64,000 bases of DNA from Flammeovirgaceae bacterium (GTDB lineage: Bacteria > Bacteroidota > Bacteroidia > Cytophagales > Cyclobacteriaceae), in contig JACJYU010000005.1 in assembly GCA_020635915.1 (NCBI GenBank), positions 36,489 to 100,488 of the forward strand. The letters are read 5' to 3'. The position numbers and the translations under genes are program-made. Every line of letters starts with the position of its first letter. Position 1 is the first letter of the stretch. Positions 35,532-43,920 of the stretch are shown piece by piece. The notes beneath the pieces were generated by a model. That model ran no database searches and was not told where the DNA came from. It was given only the letters and a program-made list of their open reading frames with translations.

Positions 35532-36301
35532 CCTTCAAATGTTTTCAGTTCAACGGAATTTCCATCGTACACACCATAAGTATTATGGTGCACCCATTCG
35601 CCCAGGTTGACATAAGTGCTATGGGCCGCCACCTTGATGTCCAGGGGCAAATGCCGATGGCCAAAGACATAAAAATCGTGATGGTTGTGTTCTTCCAGCC
35701 CGCGGCAATAGGAGAGGAGGTACTCATTGTCCTCGCCATTGAATTTTTCCTCTTTCTTCAAATTGGATATCCTGCTGTTCCTGCTCCAATACCGCGCAAT
35801 TCCTATGCCCAAATTGGGGTGAAGGCGGGCGAACAGCCACTGGCAGAGGGAACTGTTGAAAATTTTTTTTAGGATTTTGTAAGAAACATCCCCCGGGCCC
35901 AGGCCGTCCCCATGCCCGATCAGAAGTTTTTGGTTTCCAACCGTGAGCACTATGGGCTCCCGGTAGACAGGAATGCCCAGTTCATTGGGAAAATAATCGA
36001 ACATCCACATATCGTGGTTGCCGGTAAAAAAATAAATGGGCAAGCCGCCATCCCGTAGCTCCGCCAGTTTCCCCTGAAGCCTTATGAAGCCTTTTGGTAT
36101 GGCATGCTTGTATTCAAACCAAAAGTCAAAAATATCCCCCAGGAGGTAAATCGAGTGTGCGTCTTTTTTGATGTGGTCCAGCCATCGAATGATTTTCCTT
36201 TCCCTCTCGAGGCTCGATTTTGGGTTGGGCACGCCCAGGTGGAAGTCAGAAGCAAAGTATATCTTCTTGTCGGAGGGCAGTTCGATTTCCTCATGCTTCA
36301 T
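35528..36301 (-). CDS. lpxH: LpxH-like UDP-2,3-diacylglucosamine diphosphatase
   Basis: A 257-residue calcineurin-like metallophosphatase. The metal site is complete: SDFHLG (DxH), LLGDIFDFW (GD), TGNHD (GNHD), IGHGDGLG and FGHRHLPL. The FDFWFEY and YHNHHDFYVFGHRH context fits LpxH, which releases UMP from UDP-2,3-diacylglucosamine in lipid A synthesis on the inner membrane face. It is followed, with a four-base overlap, by the propeller gene. Only other metallophosphatases of the family are an alternative. Confidence 0.88.
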   Translation of the reverse strand: MKHEEIELPSDKKIYFASDFHLGVPNPKSSLERERKIIRWLDHIKKDAHSIYLLGDIFDFWFEYKHAIPKGFIRLQGKLAELRDGGLPIYFFTGNHDMWMFDYFPNELGIPVYREPIVLTVGNQKLLIGHGDGLGPGDVSYKILKKIFNSSLCQWLFARLHPNLGIGIARYWSRNSRISNLKKEEKFNGEDNEYLLSYCRGLEEHNHHDFYVFGHRHLPLDIKVAAHSTYVNLGEWVHHNTYGVYDGNSVELKTFEG

Positions 36302-36355
36302 TGATGCGGATGGTTAAGGCTCACTTCTTAATGCGAGTTAACAATATCTGATTAA

Positions 36356-36416
36356 TAAAAAAAAGGACTGTCCCCATTGTCGTGCCGTTACCGGCCTTGA
36401 CCCCTGGGGACAGCCC
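36356..36416 (-). terminator. Intrinsic terminator of ftsH with long loop
   Basis: On the minus strand GGGCTGTCCCC and GGGGACAGTCC pair over 11 bp (one G-U), with a 30-base loop that contains its own GCCG-TTAC-CGGC hairpin, followed by a run of eight T. It lies 27 bases past the ftsH stop at 36443. Confidence 0.8.
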
Positions 36417-36442
36417 TGCTTATGAATGGGTTTGCAATAAGG

Positions 36443-38524
36443 TTAGCTCGAGGAACTACCGGTATCCTTTTGTTCCACTACGTCCTGTTGCGCGGCCCCC
36501 GGGGTTTCTTCCGGTTTTGCGCCACCGGCCTCCCCTTCCCCTTTTCCTTCTTCTTTCTTTTCAGTGGTGGCCTGCCCATTGGTAAATTTTTGGTAAGTGG
36601 TCTGGGCGGCAAATGGCCTTTTGCCAATGAGCCGCTCCAGGTCGGATTGAAACAATATTTCTTTTTCCAACAGTTCCTTGGCGATGATTTCGAGATGTTC
36701 GCGGTGTTTGATAAGAAGGTTTTTGGTCCTTTCAAAGGCCTCGTCTATGATTTTCTTTACCTCCATGTCAATCTTTTCCGCAGTGGCATCGGAATAGGGT
36801 TTTTGGAAATTGTATTCTGACTGCTTGGAGTCATAGAACGAAACATTTCCAATTTCTTTGTTCATGCCGTACACCGTCACGATGCTGTAGGCCATCTTGG
36901 TGGTGCGCTCCAAATCGCTTAAGGCGCCTGTGGAGATTTTGCCAAACACCAGTTCTTCGGCCGCCCGGCCCCCAAAGGTCATGCACATTTCGTCCATCAG
37001 TTGCTCGGTCTGATATAGGAATTGCTCTTTGGGCAGGTATTGTGCGTAGCCCAATGCGGCAGCGCCCCTGGGCACGATGCTAACTTTCACCAAAGGGTCG
37101 GCATGTTCCAAAAACCATCCCGCCACCGCGTGCCCTGCCTCGTGGTAGGCCACGATCAACTTTTCTTCCGGTGAGATGATCTTGGTTTTCCTTTCCAGCC
37201 CGCCAATCACCCGGTCGATGGCGTCCTGGAAGTCCTGCATGTCCACTTCCTTTTTGTCCCTGCGTGCCGCTATCAAGGCCGCTTCGTTGCACACATTGGC
37301 AATTTCAGCCCCGGCAAACCCGGGGGTTTGGGCGGCCAATTTTTTGGAGTCGACCTCTTTGGCCAACTTAATGGGCTTAAGGTGTACCCTGAATATTTGC
37401 TCCCGGCCAGAGATGTCCGGTTTGTCGATGCTGATTTGCCTGTCGAAACGCCCAGGGCGCAGCAGGGCAGTGTCGAGCACGTCAGGCCTGTTGGTGGCCG
37501 CCAGGATGATTACCCCGCTATCGGTGGCAAAACCATCCATCTCCACCAGGAGGGAGTTAAGGGTGTTTTCGCGCTCGTCATTTGAGCCCGGCATTTGGCC
37601 GCGCCCCCTGGACCTACCTATGGCATCGATCTCGTCAATAAATATTATGCAAGGGGCTTTCTCCTTGGCTTGTTTGAACAAGTCGCGGACACGTGCCGCG
37701 CCCACGCCCACGAACATTTCAACAAAATCCGATCCCGACAGGGAGAAGAAGGGCACCGCGGCCTCGCCCGCCACGGCTTTTGCCAACAATGTTTTGCCCG
37801 TTCCCGGGGGGCCTACCAGCAATGCGCCTTTTGGTATTTTGCCACCCAACTTGGTGAACTTGCCGGGGTTTTTCAAAAACTCCACTATCTCCCTGACTTC
37901 TTCTTTGGCCTCTTCCAACCCGGCCACATCCTCAAAGGTGATCTTTACCTTGTTTTCCGCATCGAACAATGCCGCCTTGGATTTTCCGATGTTGAATATC
38001 TGGCCCCCGGGGCCCCCGCCACCGGTCATCCTGCGCATGAGCATCCAAAACCCGAAGAGCAAGAGGAACAAAAACCCCCAGTTGAGCAGCATACCGGTAA
38101 AGTCGCTACGCTCTTCATATTTTAAATCGATGCGGTCGTCCTTGGGGATTTTGGCGGTGATCTCTTTGTAGTAGTTGGCAAACTGGTCGATGGTGCCAAT
38201 GCGCATTTTGTAGTGTGGCCCGGCCGGGTTTACGCCAAAGGGGCTGCTGCTCTCCAGTTCATTGCGATAAATGGAATTTTGCAATGCCTCCTGCTTGAGG
38301 GTGATCTCCACGAGATCTTCATTTTTGATCACCACTATGCTTTTGGCGTCCCTGCGCTGCACGATGTCCTCAAACTTGCTCGATTGTATCTCAATAAGGT
38401 CACCGGACCTGTTGAAATAACTTACGGCAAGTATTACCGCCACCAAGGCCAGGATTATCCACAGTTGGTAATTGCCTTTGGGGCCGCGTGGGGGTATTAA
38501 ATTATCTTTCTTTTTGTCTGCCAT
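36443..38524 (-). CDS. ftsH: ATP-dependent zinc metalloprotease FtsH
   Basis: A 693-residue membrane protease. Two N-terminal helices (LWIILALVAVILAVSYF at about 20 and LLNWGFLFLLLFGFWMLM at about 145) enclose a periplasmic domain. The AAA+ module has Walker A GPPGTGKT, Walker B IIFIDEIDAIG and an arginine-finger region NRPDVLDTALLRPGRFDRQ. The zinc site is HEAGH (near 455) with Asp in TGALSDLERTT. The last 60 residues are a Gly/Glu/Lys low-complexity tail. It degrades membrane and regulatory proteins. Probably cotranscribed after rsfS. Confidence 0.98.
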   Translation of the reverse strand: MADKKKDNLIPPRGPKGNYQLWIILALVAVILAVSYFNRSGDLIEIQSSKFEDIVQRRDAKSIVVIKNEDLVEITLKQEALQNSIYRNELESSSPFGVNPAGPHYKMRIGTIDQFANYYKEITAKIPKDDRIDLKYEERSDFTGMLLNWGFLFLLLFGFWMLMRRMTGGGGPGGQIFNIGKSKAALFDAENKVKITFEDVAGLEEAKEEVREIVEFLKNPGKFTKLGGKIPKGALLVGPPGTGKTLLAKAVAGEAAVPFFSLSGSDFVEMFVGVGAARVRDLFKQAKEKAPCIIFIDEIDAIGRSRGRGQMPGSNDERENTLNSLLVEMDGFATDSGVIILAATNRPDVLDTALLRPGRFDRQISIDKPDISGREQIFRVHLKPIKLAKEVDSKKLAAQTPGFAGAEIANVCNEAALIAARRDKKEVDMQDFQDAIDRVIGGLERKTKIISPEEKLIVAYHEAGHAVAGWFLEHADPLVKVSIVPRGAAALGYAQYLPKEQFLYQTEQLMDEMCMTFGGRAAEELVFGKISTGALSDLERTTKMAYSIVTVYGMNKEIGNVSFYDSKQSEYNFQKPYSDATAEKIDMEVKKIIDEAFERTKNLLIKHREHLEIIAKELLEKEILFQSDLERLIGKRPFAAQTTYQKFTNGQATTEKKEEGKGEGEAGGAKPEETPGAAQQDVVEQKDTGSSSS

Positions 38525-38570
38525 TCAATTGTGGTTCAAGTCAATAACGTCTTAGTGGGCTTTTGGTTCC

Positions 38571-38942
38571 TTAGCTTTCAACCTGGGTCACCTTTGCATC
38601 GCCCCATAATTTTTCCAACGTGTAGTAAGCCCTTCTTTCATTTTGAAAGATATGCGCCACCACGGTGATATAGTCGAGCAACATCCATTCTTTATTGTTT
38701 TTGCCCTCAATGTGCCAGGGGTTTTCTTTCAGGGTTTTAAAAACCAGTTCATCAATGGCATCGGCAATGGCGTCCAATTGCCGTGCCGAATTGCAGGAAC
38801 AGATGACAAAAAAATCGGCCACCGCGTTTTTTGCCTTTCTCAGGTCCAAAACCACAATGTCACTGGCCTTTTTCCCTTGCATTCCCTTCACTATCGTCTG
38901 GCTCAAGACCTCCGACTGACATTCCGCCTTTTTTTTGGCCAT
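38571..38942 (-). CDS. rsfS: Ribosome silencing factor RsfS
   Basis: A 123-residue protein of the RsfS/Iojap family, which binds ribosomal protein uL14 and blocks subunit joining under starvation. The conserved segments KASDIVVLDLRKAKNAVADFFVIC, SARQLDAIADAIDE, PWHIEGKNNKEWMLLDYITVVAHIF and RAYYTLEKLWGDA cover the entire fold. It lies 46 bp upstream of ftsH on the same strand and is divergent from birA over 53 bp. The rsfS-ftsH order is common in Bacteroidota. Confidence 0.96.
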   Translation of the reverse strand: MAKKKAECQSEVLSQTIVKGMQGKKASDIVVLDLRKAKNAVADFFVICSCNSARQLDAIADAIDELVFKTLKENPWHIEGKNNKEWMLLDYITVVAHIFQNERRAYYTLEKLWGDAKVTQVES

Positions 38943-38995
38943 TAAGTATCTTCTGGTTTTATTTCGGCTTTAATCGGCAAAGTTAACCATTTCGT

Positions 38996-39754
38996 GTGTA
39001 TAAAATCCTTGCCAATACTCTTTTCATGGGCAAAAAGCTGGTTTTTGTGCCAGAATGTCACTCCACCAATTCCCTTGCACAGGAATTGGGCCAAAAGAAG
39101 GAATTGCCCGAAGGCACCATCGTGGTCACCCACCACCAATCCCGGGGCAGGGGGCAGCAGGGCAATGCCTGGATATCCGAAGCAGGCAAAAACCTCACCT
39201 TCTCAGTGGTGTTGAAACCCACCTTTTTGGCCATACAAGACCAATTCCTTCTCAACATGGTGGCCTCCCTGGGCATAAGCGGCTTTGTCCACCATCAACT
39301 GGGGCGCCCTGTTCGGGTAAAATGGCCCAATGATGTAATGCTTGACGACCGCAAAATCAGCGGGGTGTTGATAGAAAACCAGATAAAAGGCCCTGTTTTT
39401 ACCAATTCGATAATGGGCATTGGGCTTAATGTCAACCAAAAAGGCTTTCTCCAGGGCCAGGCGGTCTCCATGAATATGGTGTCAGGGCAGGATTTCGATC
39501 TGCAAAGCGTGCTGGAAGGCGTTTGCCTCCACCTGGAGAAATGGTATTTGAGGTTGAAGCAAAAGGGGGCAGCCAGCGTGAGGCAACCTTACGTGGACTC
39601 GTTGTATGCCTATAACGAAACCAGGACCTTTAGTTCCAACGGGCGCCAGTTTGAAGGGATTATTACGGGCGTGGACGGGCATGGACGGCTGGCGGTGAAA
39701 GAAGGGGAGGAAACCCGCCTCTTCAACACCAAAGAAATACAACTGGTCTTTTAG
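38996..39754 (+). CDS. birA: Biotin--[acetyl-CoA-carboxylase] ligase BirA
   Basis: A 252-residue biotin protein ligase without the N-terminal DNA-binding domain, so not a repressor. It starts at GTG (MYKILANTLFMGKKL); the ATG at 39026 would drop a conserved stretch. Catalytic elements: SRGRGQQGNAWIS biotinoyl-AMP loop, VRVKWPNDVML and GVLIENQ, GIGLNVNQ. It attaches biotin to the carrier domain of carboxylases. Divergent from rsfS. Confidence 0.95.
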   Translation: MYKILANTLFMGKKLVFVPECHSTNSLAQELGQKKELPEGTIVVTHHQSRGRGQQGNAWISEAGKNLTFSVVLKPTFLAIQDQFLLNMVASLGISGFVHHQLGRPVRVKWPNDVMLDDRKISGVLIENQIKGPVFTNSIMGIGLNVNQKGFLQGQAVSMNMVSGQDFDLQSVLEGVCLHLEKWYLRLKQKGAASVRQPYVDSLYAYNETRTFSSNGRQFEGIITGVDGHGRLAVKEGEETRLFNTKEIQLVF

Positions 39755-39809
39755 GCCACTTATATAAAACAGGGTGGCCGCCCGCTGCATGCCCAATTGT
39801 TTTTGTTGC

Positions 39810-39841
39810 TTTGCATTGGGCATTTGCCAATATTACCTTTA
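39810..39841 (+). promoter_or_regulatory. Possible promoter of the VPS10-like gene
   Basis: TTTG at 39810-39813, a 20-base spacer and TACCTTTA at 39834-39841 (one mismatch to TAnnTTTG). The predicted start falls about 35 bases before the ATG at 39885. Confidence 0.4.
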
Positions 39842-39884
39842 AGTGCTATTCAAAACCAACCAGTTACTTATTCTTAATACTTGT

Positions 39885-42800
39885 ATGATGAAATCGCTAA
39901 AATTATTCTTTGCCGCCTTTCTGCTTGCCGCCACCTGGGCGCCTGCACAAAAACTTGATATGGAAAAGCTCAAGGGCATGCCAGCGCGCAGCATTGGCCC
40001 TGCCGCCATGAGTGGCAGGATCACGGCCATTGATGTGGTGGCCAACGACCGGGACGTAATGTATGTGGGCTCTGCCTCCGGTGGGTTGTGGAAATCGACA
40101 AGCGGGGGCGTGAATTGGGAGCCCGTTTTCGACAAAGAGGCGGCCATGTCCATTGGTGCAGTGGCCATTCAGCAAAGCAACCCCTCGGTAGTTTGGGTGG
40201 GCACGGGGGAGGGCAACCCGCGCAATAGCCTCAATGGTGGGTATGGGCTTTACAAGAGCCTGGATGGGGGCAAAAGCTGGAAACTCATGGGCCTTGAAAA
40301 AACCCGGAATATTTACCGGATAGTGATAGACCCCCAGGACCCCAACACCGTATATGTGGGCGCTATTGGTTCGCCCTGGGGCGAGCATCCCGAACGCGGT
40401 GTGTTCAAAACCACCGATGGGGGGCAAACCTGGGAAAAAATCCTGTATGTAAACGAGAGGACAGGATGTGCCGAACTGGTGATGGACCCCACCAACCCCA
40501 ACAAACTATTTGCCGCAATGTGGGAACACCGGAGGTGGCCCTGGGTTTTTAAATCAGGTGGCCCCGGGTCTGGCCTTTATGTGACGTACGATGGCGGCAA
40601 AACGTGGGACAAACGCACCGATAAGGACGGGCTTCCCTCGGGCGACCTCGGGCGCATTGGCATCGCCATATCAGCGAAACCAGAGATCGTTTATGCGCTG
40701 GTAGAGAGCAAGAAAAACGGGTTGTACAAATCTGAAGACGGTGGGTTCAAATGGAAAATGGTAAATGAAGACATGGACCAGATTGGCGACCGCCCGTTTT
40801 ATTATGGGGAGTTACATGCCGATCCTAAAAACGAGAACAGGCTTTACACCATTTTCTCCGTGGTCAACGTGAGCGAAGATGGGGGGAAATCCTTCCATCC
40901 GTTATTGTCTTATTCGTTTGATGGGGGCATCCACCCCGACCACCACGCCTGGTGGATACATCCGGACGACCCTTCTTTTATGATGGATGGGAACGATGGC
41001 GGCCTCAACATTACCCATGACATGGGCAAGCACTGGCGCTTTGTGGAAAACATTCCGGTAGGGCAATTTTACCACATCAATGTGGACATGGCCCAACCAT
41101 ACAATGTATATGGCGGTATGCAAGACAACGGCTCCTGGGTGGGCCCTGCCTATGTGTGGCGCTTTGGCGGCATCCGCAACTCTTATTTCCAGATGCTGAT
41201 GTTTGGGGATGGCTTTGACATGGCGCCAGACCCCGACAACAACCGCTATGGCTATGGCATGTCACAGGAAGGTTATGTGGGCCGGTGGGACAGGGAAACC
41301 GGCTATACCAAAAACATCAGGCCGACCCATCCGGATGCGGACGTCCTGCTCCGGTTCAATTGGAACGCTGCCTTTGCACAAGACCCATTTGACCATTCCA
41401 CCATTTATTTTGGAAGCCAATTTGTGCACAAGAGCACCAACAAAGGCGATACCTGGGAAATTATTTCCAAAGACCTTACCACCAACGACCCGGAAAAACA
41501 AAAGCAATACGAGAGCGGGGGCCTGACCATGGACGCCACAGGGGCAGAAAACCATTGCACTATCTTGACCATTGCGCCATCGCCAAAAGAACAGGGCGTG
41601 ATCTGGGCCGGTACGGACGATGGCCAGGTACAACTCACCCGGGATGGGGGCAAAACCTGGAGCAACCTTACGGCAAGGATAACGGGGATGCCAAAAAATG
41701 CCTGGGTCCCTCAAATCCAGGCGTCTACCTACAACAAGGGCGAGGCTTTTGTTGTGGTGAACAACTACAGGCAATTTGATTTTAAACCCTACCTGTTCAG
41801 GACGAAGGATTATGGCCAGACCTGGGAAAGCATGGTAAACAGTGGCCAGATGGGGGACAACAATTACGTGTTGTCCGTTGTCCAGGACCCGGTAGAGGCC
41901 AGGTTGGTTTTTGTGGGCACGGAAAATGGATTGTTCGTCAGCCTTGATGAGGGGAAATCCTATACAAAATGGACAAGCGGGTACCCTGCTGCGCTTTCCA
42001 CCATGGACATGGTCATTCACCCCCGGGAACATGACCTGGTGATAGGCACTTTCGGCAGGGCCATTTATGTGTTGGACGATATCAGGCCGCTGCGTGAGAT
42101 GGCCAGGGATGGGGCACAAGTGCTGGACAAGACGCTGCACGTGTTTACGCCCCCCGATGCCTATTCGGTGGAAACCCTTGGCCCCGAAGGCGCGTTGTTC
42201 CCGGGTACCGGAATGTTCAGCGGGGAAAACCGCCCCCTTGGCGCCTTGATATCCTATGTGGTCAACAAACCAGGCGACAAGAAGGCAGCGGTGAAGGAGG
42301 AAGGCCCCAAAGAGGTTTCCAAGCGCAAAGGAAAGGCGGTGGTGCCCGTCACTGAAAAGGCGGAGGTCAAAAAAGATGAAAAAACTGCCGTGAAATACGA
42401 TTCCATTTTACTGGAAATATTCAATGCCGGTGGTGAAAAGATAAGGACGTTGAAGCGGCCGGCCCCCAAGGACAACGGGCTCAACAGGATGACCTGGAAC
42501 CTTGACGAAAAGGGGGCAAGGAACCCCTCCAGGAACAAGCCTAGGGCCAATGCCCCGGAACCGGGCGGGGCCACGGTGTTGGCCGGCACATACAAACTAA
42601 GGCTTACCTATGGTGACCAGAAGGATTCCACCATGATCAATGTTAAGAACGACCCCAGGTACCTTACTGATGCGGCCAACCTGCAGGCACGGTATGACCG
42701 CATGAAGGAACTTGGGAAAATGAAGGAACTGGTGGCCACCGCCACCGACCGGTTGAGGGAATCGAAAGGGATTGTGGAAGACTTTGAAAAGAGGATGAAC

Positions 42801-43157
42801 GAGGCGGAACGCGAAGACTTAAAAGACGCCCTGGACAAAACCAAAGCCATTAAAGACTCTATAAATAAAGTGTTTGATTTTATTTTGGGCGCTGAGGACA
42901 AACGGCAGGGAATAACCAGTACGGAATTTCCTTCCCGGGTGTCTTATATCAATACGGCCATGGGCTATACCAATTCCTCCAGGGACCCTTTGAGTGCCCG
43001 CGACAATGTGGTATTTGGCCATGCGCAGGAAAAAACAAAAAGCATCCTTGACAAAGTAAATGCTTTTTACCGCGAACAATGGCAGGCGTATAAGGATATG
43101 ATGGGGAAAGTGAGCCTATCGCCATTCAAGGATTACGAACCACTGGACAACAATTAA
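39885..43157 (+). CDS. Exported VPS10/sortilin-type propeller protein
   Basis: A 1,090-residue exported protein from the ATG at 39885 (MMKSLKLFFAAF), signal peptide ending near WAPAQ. Residues 25-720 hold repeated propeller blades with Asp-box signatures (STSGGVNWEPVF, SLDGGKSWKLM, TTDGGQTWEKI, TYDGGKTWDKR, SEDGGFKWKMV, TRDGGKTWSNL), the sortilin/VPS10-like or BNR-type beta-propeller. The C-terminal 350 residues contain a Lys/Glu-rich segment and a helical region. In Bacteroidota such proteins are annotated as glycosyl hydrolase-like or peptide-binding; I see no catalytic triad. Terminator follows. Confidence 0.9.
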   Translation: MMKSLKLFFAAFLLAATWAPAQKLDMEKLKGMPARSIGPAAMSGRITAIDVVANDRDVMYVGSASGGLWKSTSGGVNWEPVFDKEAAMSIGAVAIQQSNPSVVWVGTGEGNPRNSLNGGYGLYKSLDGGKSWKLMGLEKTRNIYRIVIDPQDPNTVYVGAIGSPWGEHPERGVFKTTDGGQTWEKILYVNERTGCAELVMDPTNPNKLFAAMWEHRRWPWVFKSGGPGSGLYVTYDGGKTWDKRTDKDGLPSGDLGRIGIAISAKPEIVYALVESKKNGLYKSEDGGFKWKMVNEDMDQIGDRPFYYGELHADPKNENRLYTIFSVVNVSEDGGKSFHPLLSYSFDGGIHPDHHAWWIHPDDPSFMMDGNDGGLNITHDMGKHWRFVENIPVGQFYHINVDMAQPYNVYGGMQDNGSWVGPAYVWRFGGIRNSYFQMLMFGDGFDMAPDPDNNRYGYGMSQEGYVGRWDRETGYTKNIRPTHPDADVLLRFNWNAAFAQDPFDHSTIYFGSQFVHKSTNKGDTWEIISKDLTTNDPEKQKQYESGGLTMDATGAENHCTILTIAPSPKEQGVIWAGTDDGQVQLTRDGGKTWSNLTARITGMPKNAWVPQIQASTYNKGEAFVVVNNYRQFDFKPYLFRTKDYGQTWESMVNSGQMGDNNYVLSVVQDPVEARLVFVGTENGLFVSLDEGKSYTKWTSGYPAALSTMDMVIHPREHDLVIGTFGRAIYVLDDIRPLREMARDGAQVLDKTLHVFTPPDAYSVETLGPEGALFPGTGMFSGENRPLGALISYVVNKPGDKKAAVKEEGPKEVSKRKGKAVVPVTEKAEVKKDEKTAVKYDSILLEIFNAGGEKIRTLKRPAPKDNGLNRMTWNLDEKGARNPSRNKPRANAPEPGGATVLAGTYKLRLTYGDQKDSTMINVKNDPRYLTDAANLQARYDRMKELGKMKELVATATDRLRESKGIVEDFEKRMNEAEREDLKDALDKTKAIKDSINKVFDFILGAEDKRQGITSTEFPSRVSYINTAMGYTNSSRDPLSARDNVVFGHAQEKTKSILDKVNAFYREQWQAYKDMMGKVSLSPFKDYEPLDNN

Positions 43158-43176
43158 TAGCAATGGGTTGTTGTTG

Positions 43177-43208
43177 AAAAGCCCGGGGACAGGCCCCGGG
43201 CTTTTTTT
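43177..43208 (+). terminator. Intrinsic terminator after VPS10-like gene
   Basis: AAAA, stem GCCCGGGG, ACAGG loop, CCCCGGGC and seven T: an 8 bp perfect GC stem 20 bases after the stop at 43157. Confidence 0.92.
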
Positions 43209-43239
43209 GTGGCCGGGCCGGCAAGGCCCCGGGGCCATC

Positions 43240-43821
43240 CTATTTCTTTTTGCTGGCTGTAAGTATAGGTATTTTCTTCCCGGCCGCACAGGATTTGATC
43301 AGGATGTCCAGCCTTCCCCATTTTGTTTCTTCCCTTTTGGCGTTGATGACCCACCAGGTGGAGGCCCTTTTGTATGAAGGTGCCAACTTTTGAAAAAAGG
43401 CCCAGGCTTTTGGGTTTTCTTGGAGCTTTTCTTTGAATTTTTTGTCAAGCACAACTTTTTTTTGTTCGAAAGATGCCTGCTTTGAATTCTTCTCATCCAT
43501 CCTCTCAAAAGCCTCCAGCCCCTTTGGATGGACGAGCCCCATCTTCCTTAATTCGTCAAAACGCCTGAGGTTGACGGCACTCCAATGGCTTTTGGCCTTT
43601 CGGGGCGTAAACCTGATGGTGTAGCTGTCCCCGTCCAGGGATTTCCTTACCCCGTCAATCCACCCAAAGCACAGGGCCTGGTCCACGGATTCGGGCCAGG
43701 TAATGCTTGGTTTGCCTGTGGCTTTCTTATAAAACCCAACCAGGAGTTCCGTACGGGAAGAATGGTTTTTTTCCAGCCATTCCCTAAAGTGGGAGGGTTT
43801 TGCGAAAAACCGGGGCTTCAT
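43240..43821 (-). CDS. YdeI-family (bacteriocin-protection-like) protein
   Basis: A 193-residue protein starting MKPRFFAKPSHFREWLEKNH, with the family hallmarks ELLVGFYKKATGKPSITWPESVDQALCFGWIDG, IRFTPRKAKSHWSAVN and the C-terminal YKRASTWWVINAKREETKWGRLDILI. YdeI/OmpD-associated proteins are cytoplasmic and of unknown function in most bacteria. The C-terminal tail is Lys-rich. It is a single gene between two terminators, convergent with the VPS10-like gene. Confidence 0.9.
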   Translation of the reverse strand: MKPRFFAKPSHFREWLEKNHSSRTELLVGFYKKATGKPSITWPESVDQALCFGWIDGVRKSLDGDSYTIRFTPRKAKSHWSAVNLRRFDELRKMGLVHPKGLEAFERMDEKNSKQASFEQKKVVLDKKFKEKLQENPKAWAFFQKLAPSYKRASTWWVINAKREETKWGRLDILIKSCAAGKKIPILTASKKK

Positions 43822-43874
43822 GGGTAAAGTTGGTTTTCGAAGTACGTTGCTTGCTTAAAGTTAGCCCATGGCAT

Positions 43875-43902
43875 AAAAAAACCCCGTCCAGCGGGGTTTT
43901 TT
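43875..43902. terminator. Bidirectional terminator after M14 peptidase gene
   Basis: A run of A, then ACCCCG, a TCCAG loop, CGGGGT and six T. On the minus strand it ends the M14 gene (stop 43921) 18 bases downstream. Confidence 0.88.
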
Positions 43903-43920
43903 ATTGTCAATTCCAACCAC

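Noticed and set aside
37176..38171. 331-codon open frame on the + strand antisense to ftsH
   Set aside because: It is a shadow frame of ftsH: the minus strand shows complete FtsH motifs, and the translation lacks any domain.
39790..39822. TGCCCAAT...ATTGGGCA inverted repeat after birA as terminator
   Set aside because: The 17-base loop and missing T tract make termination unlikely; it partly overlaps the candidate promoter for the next gene.
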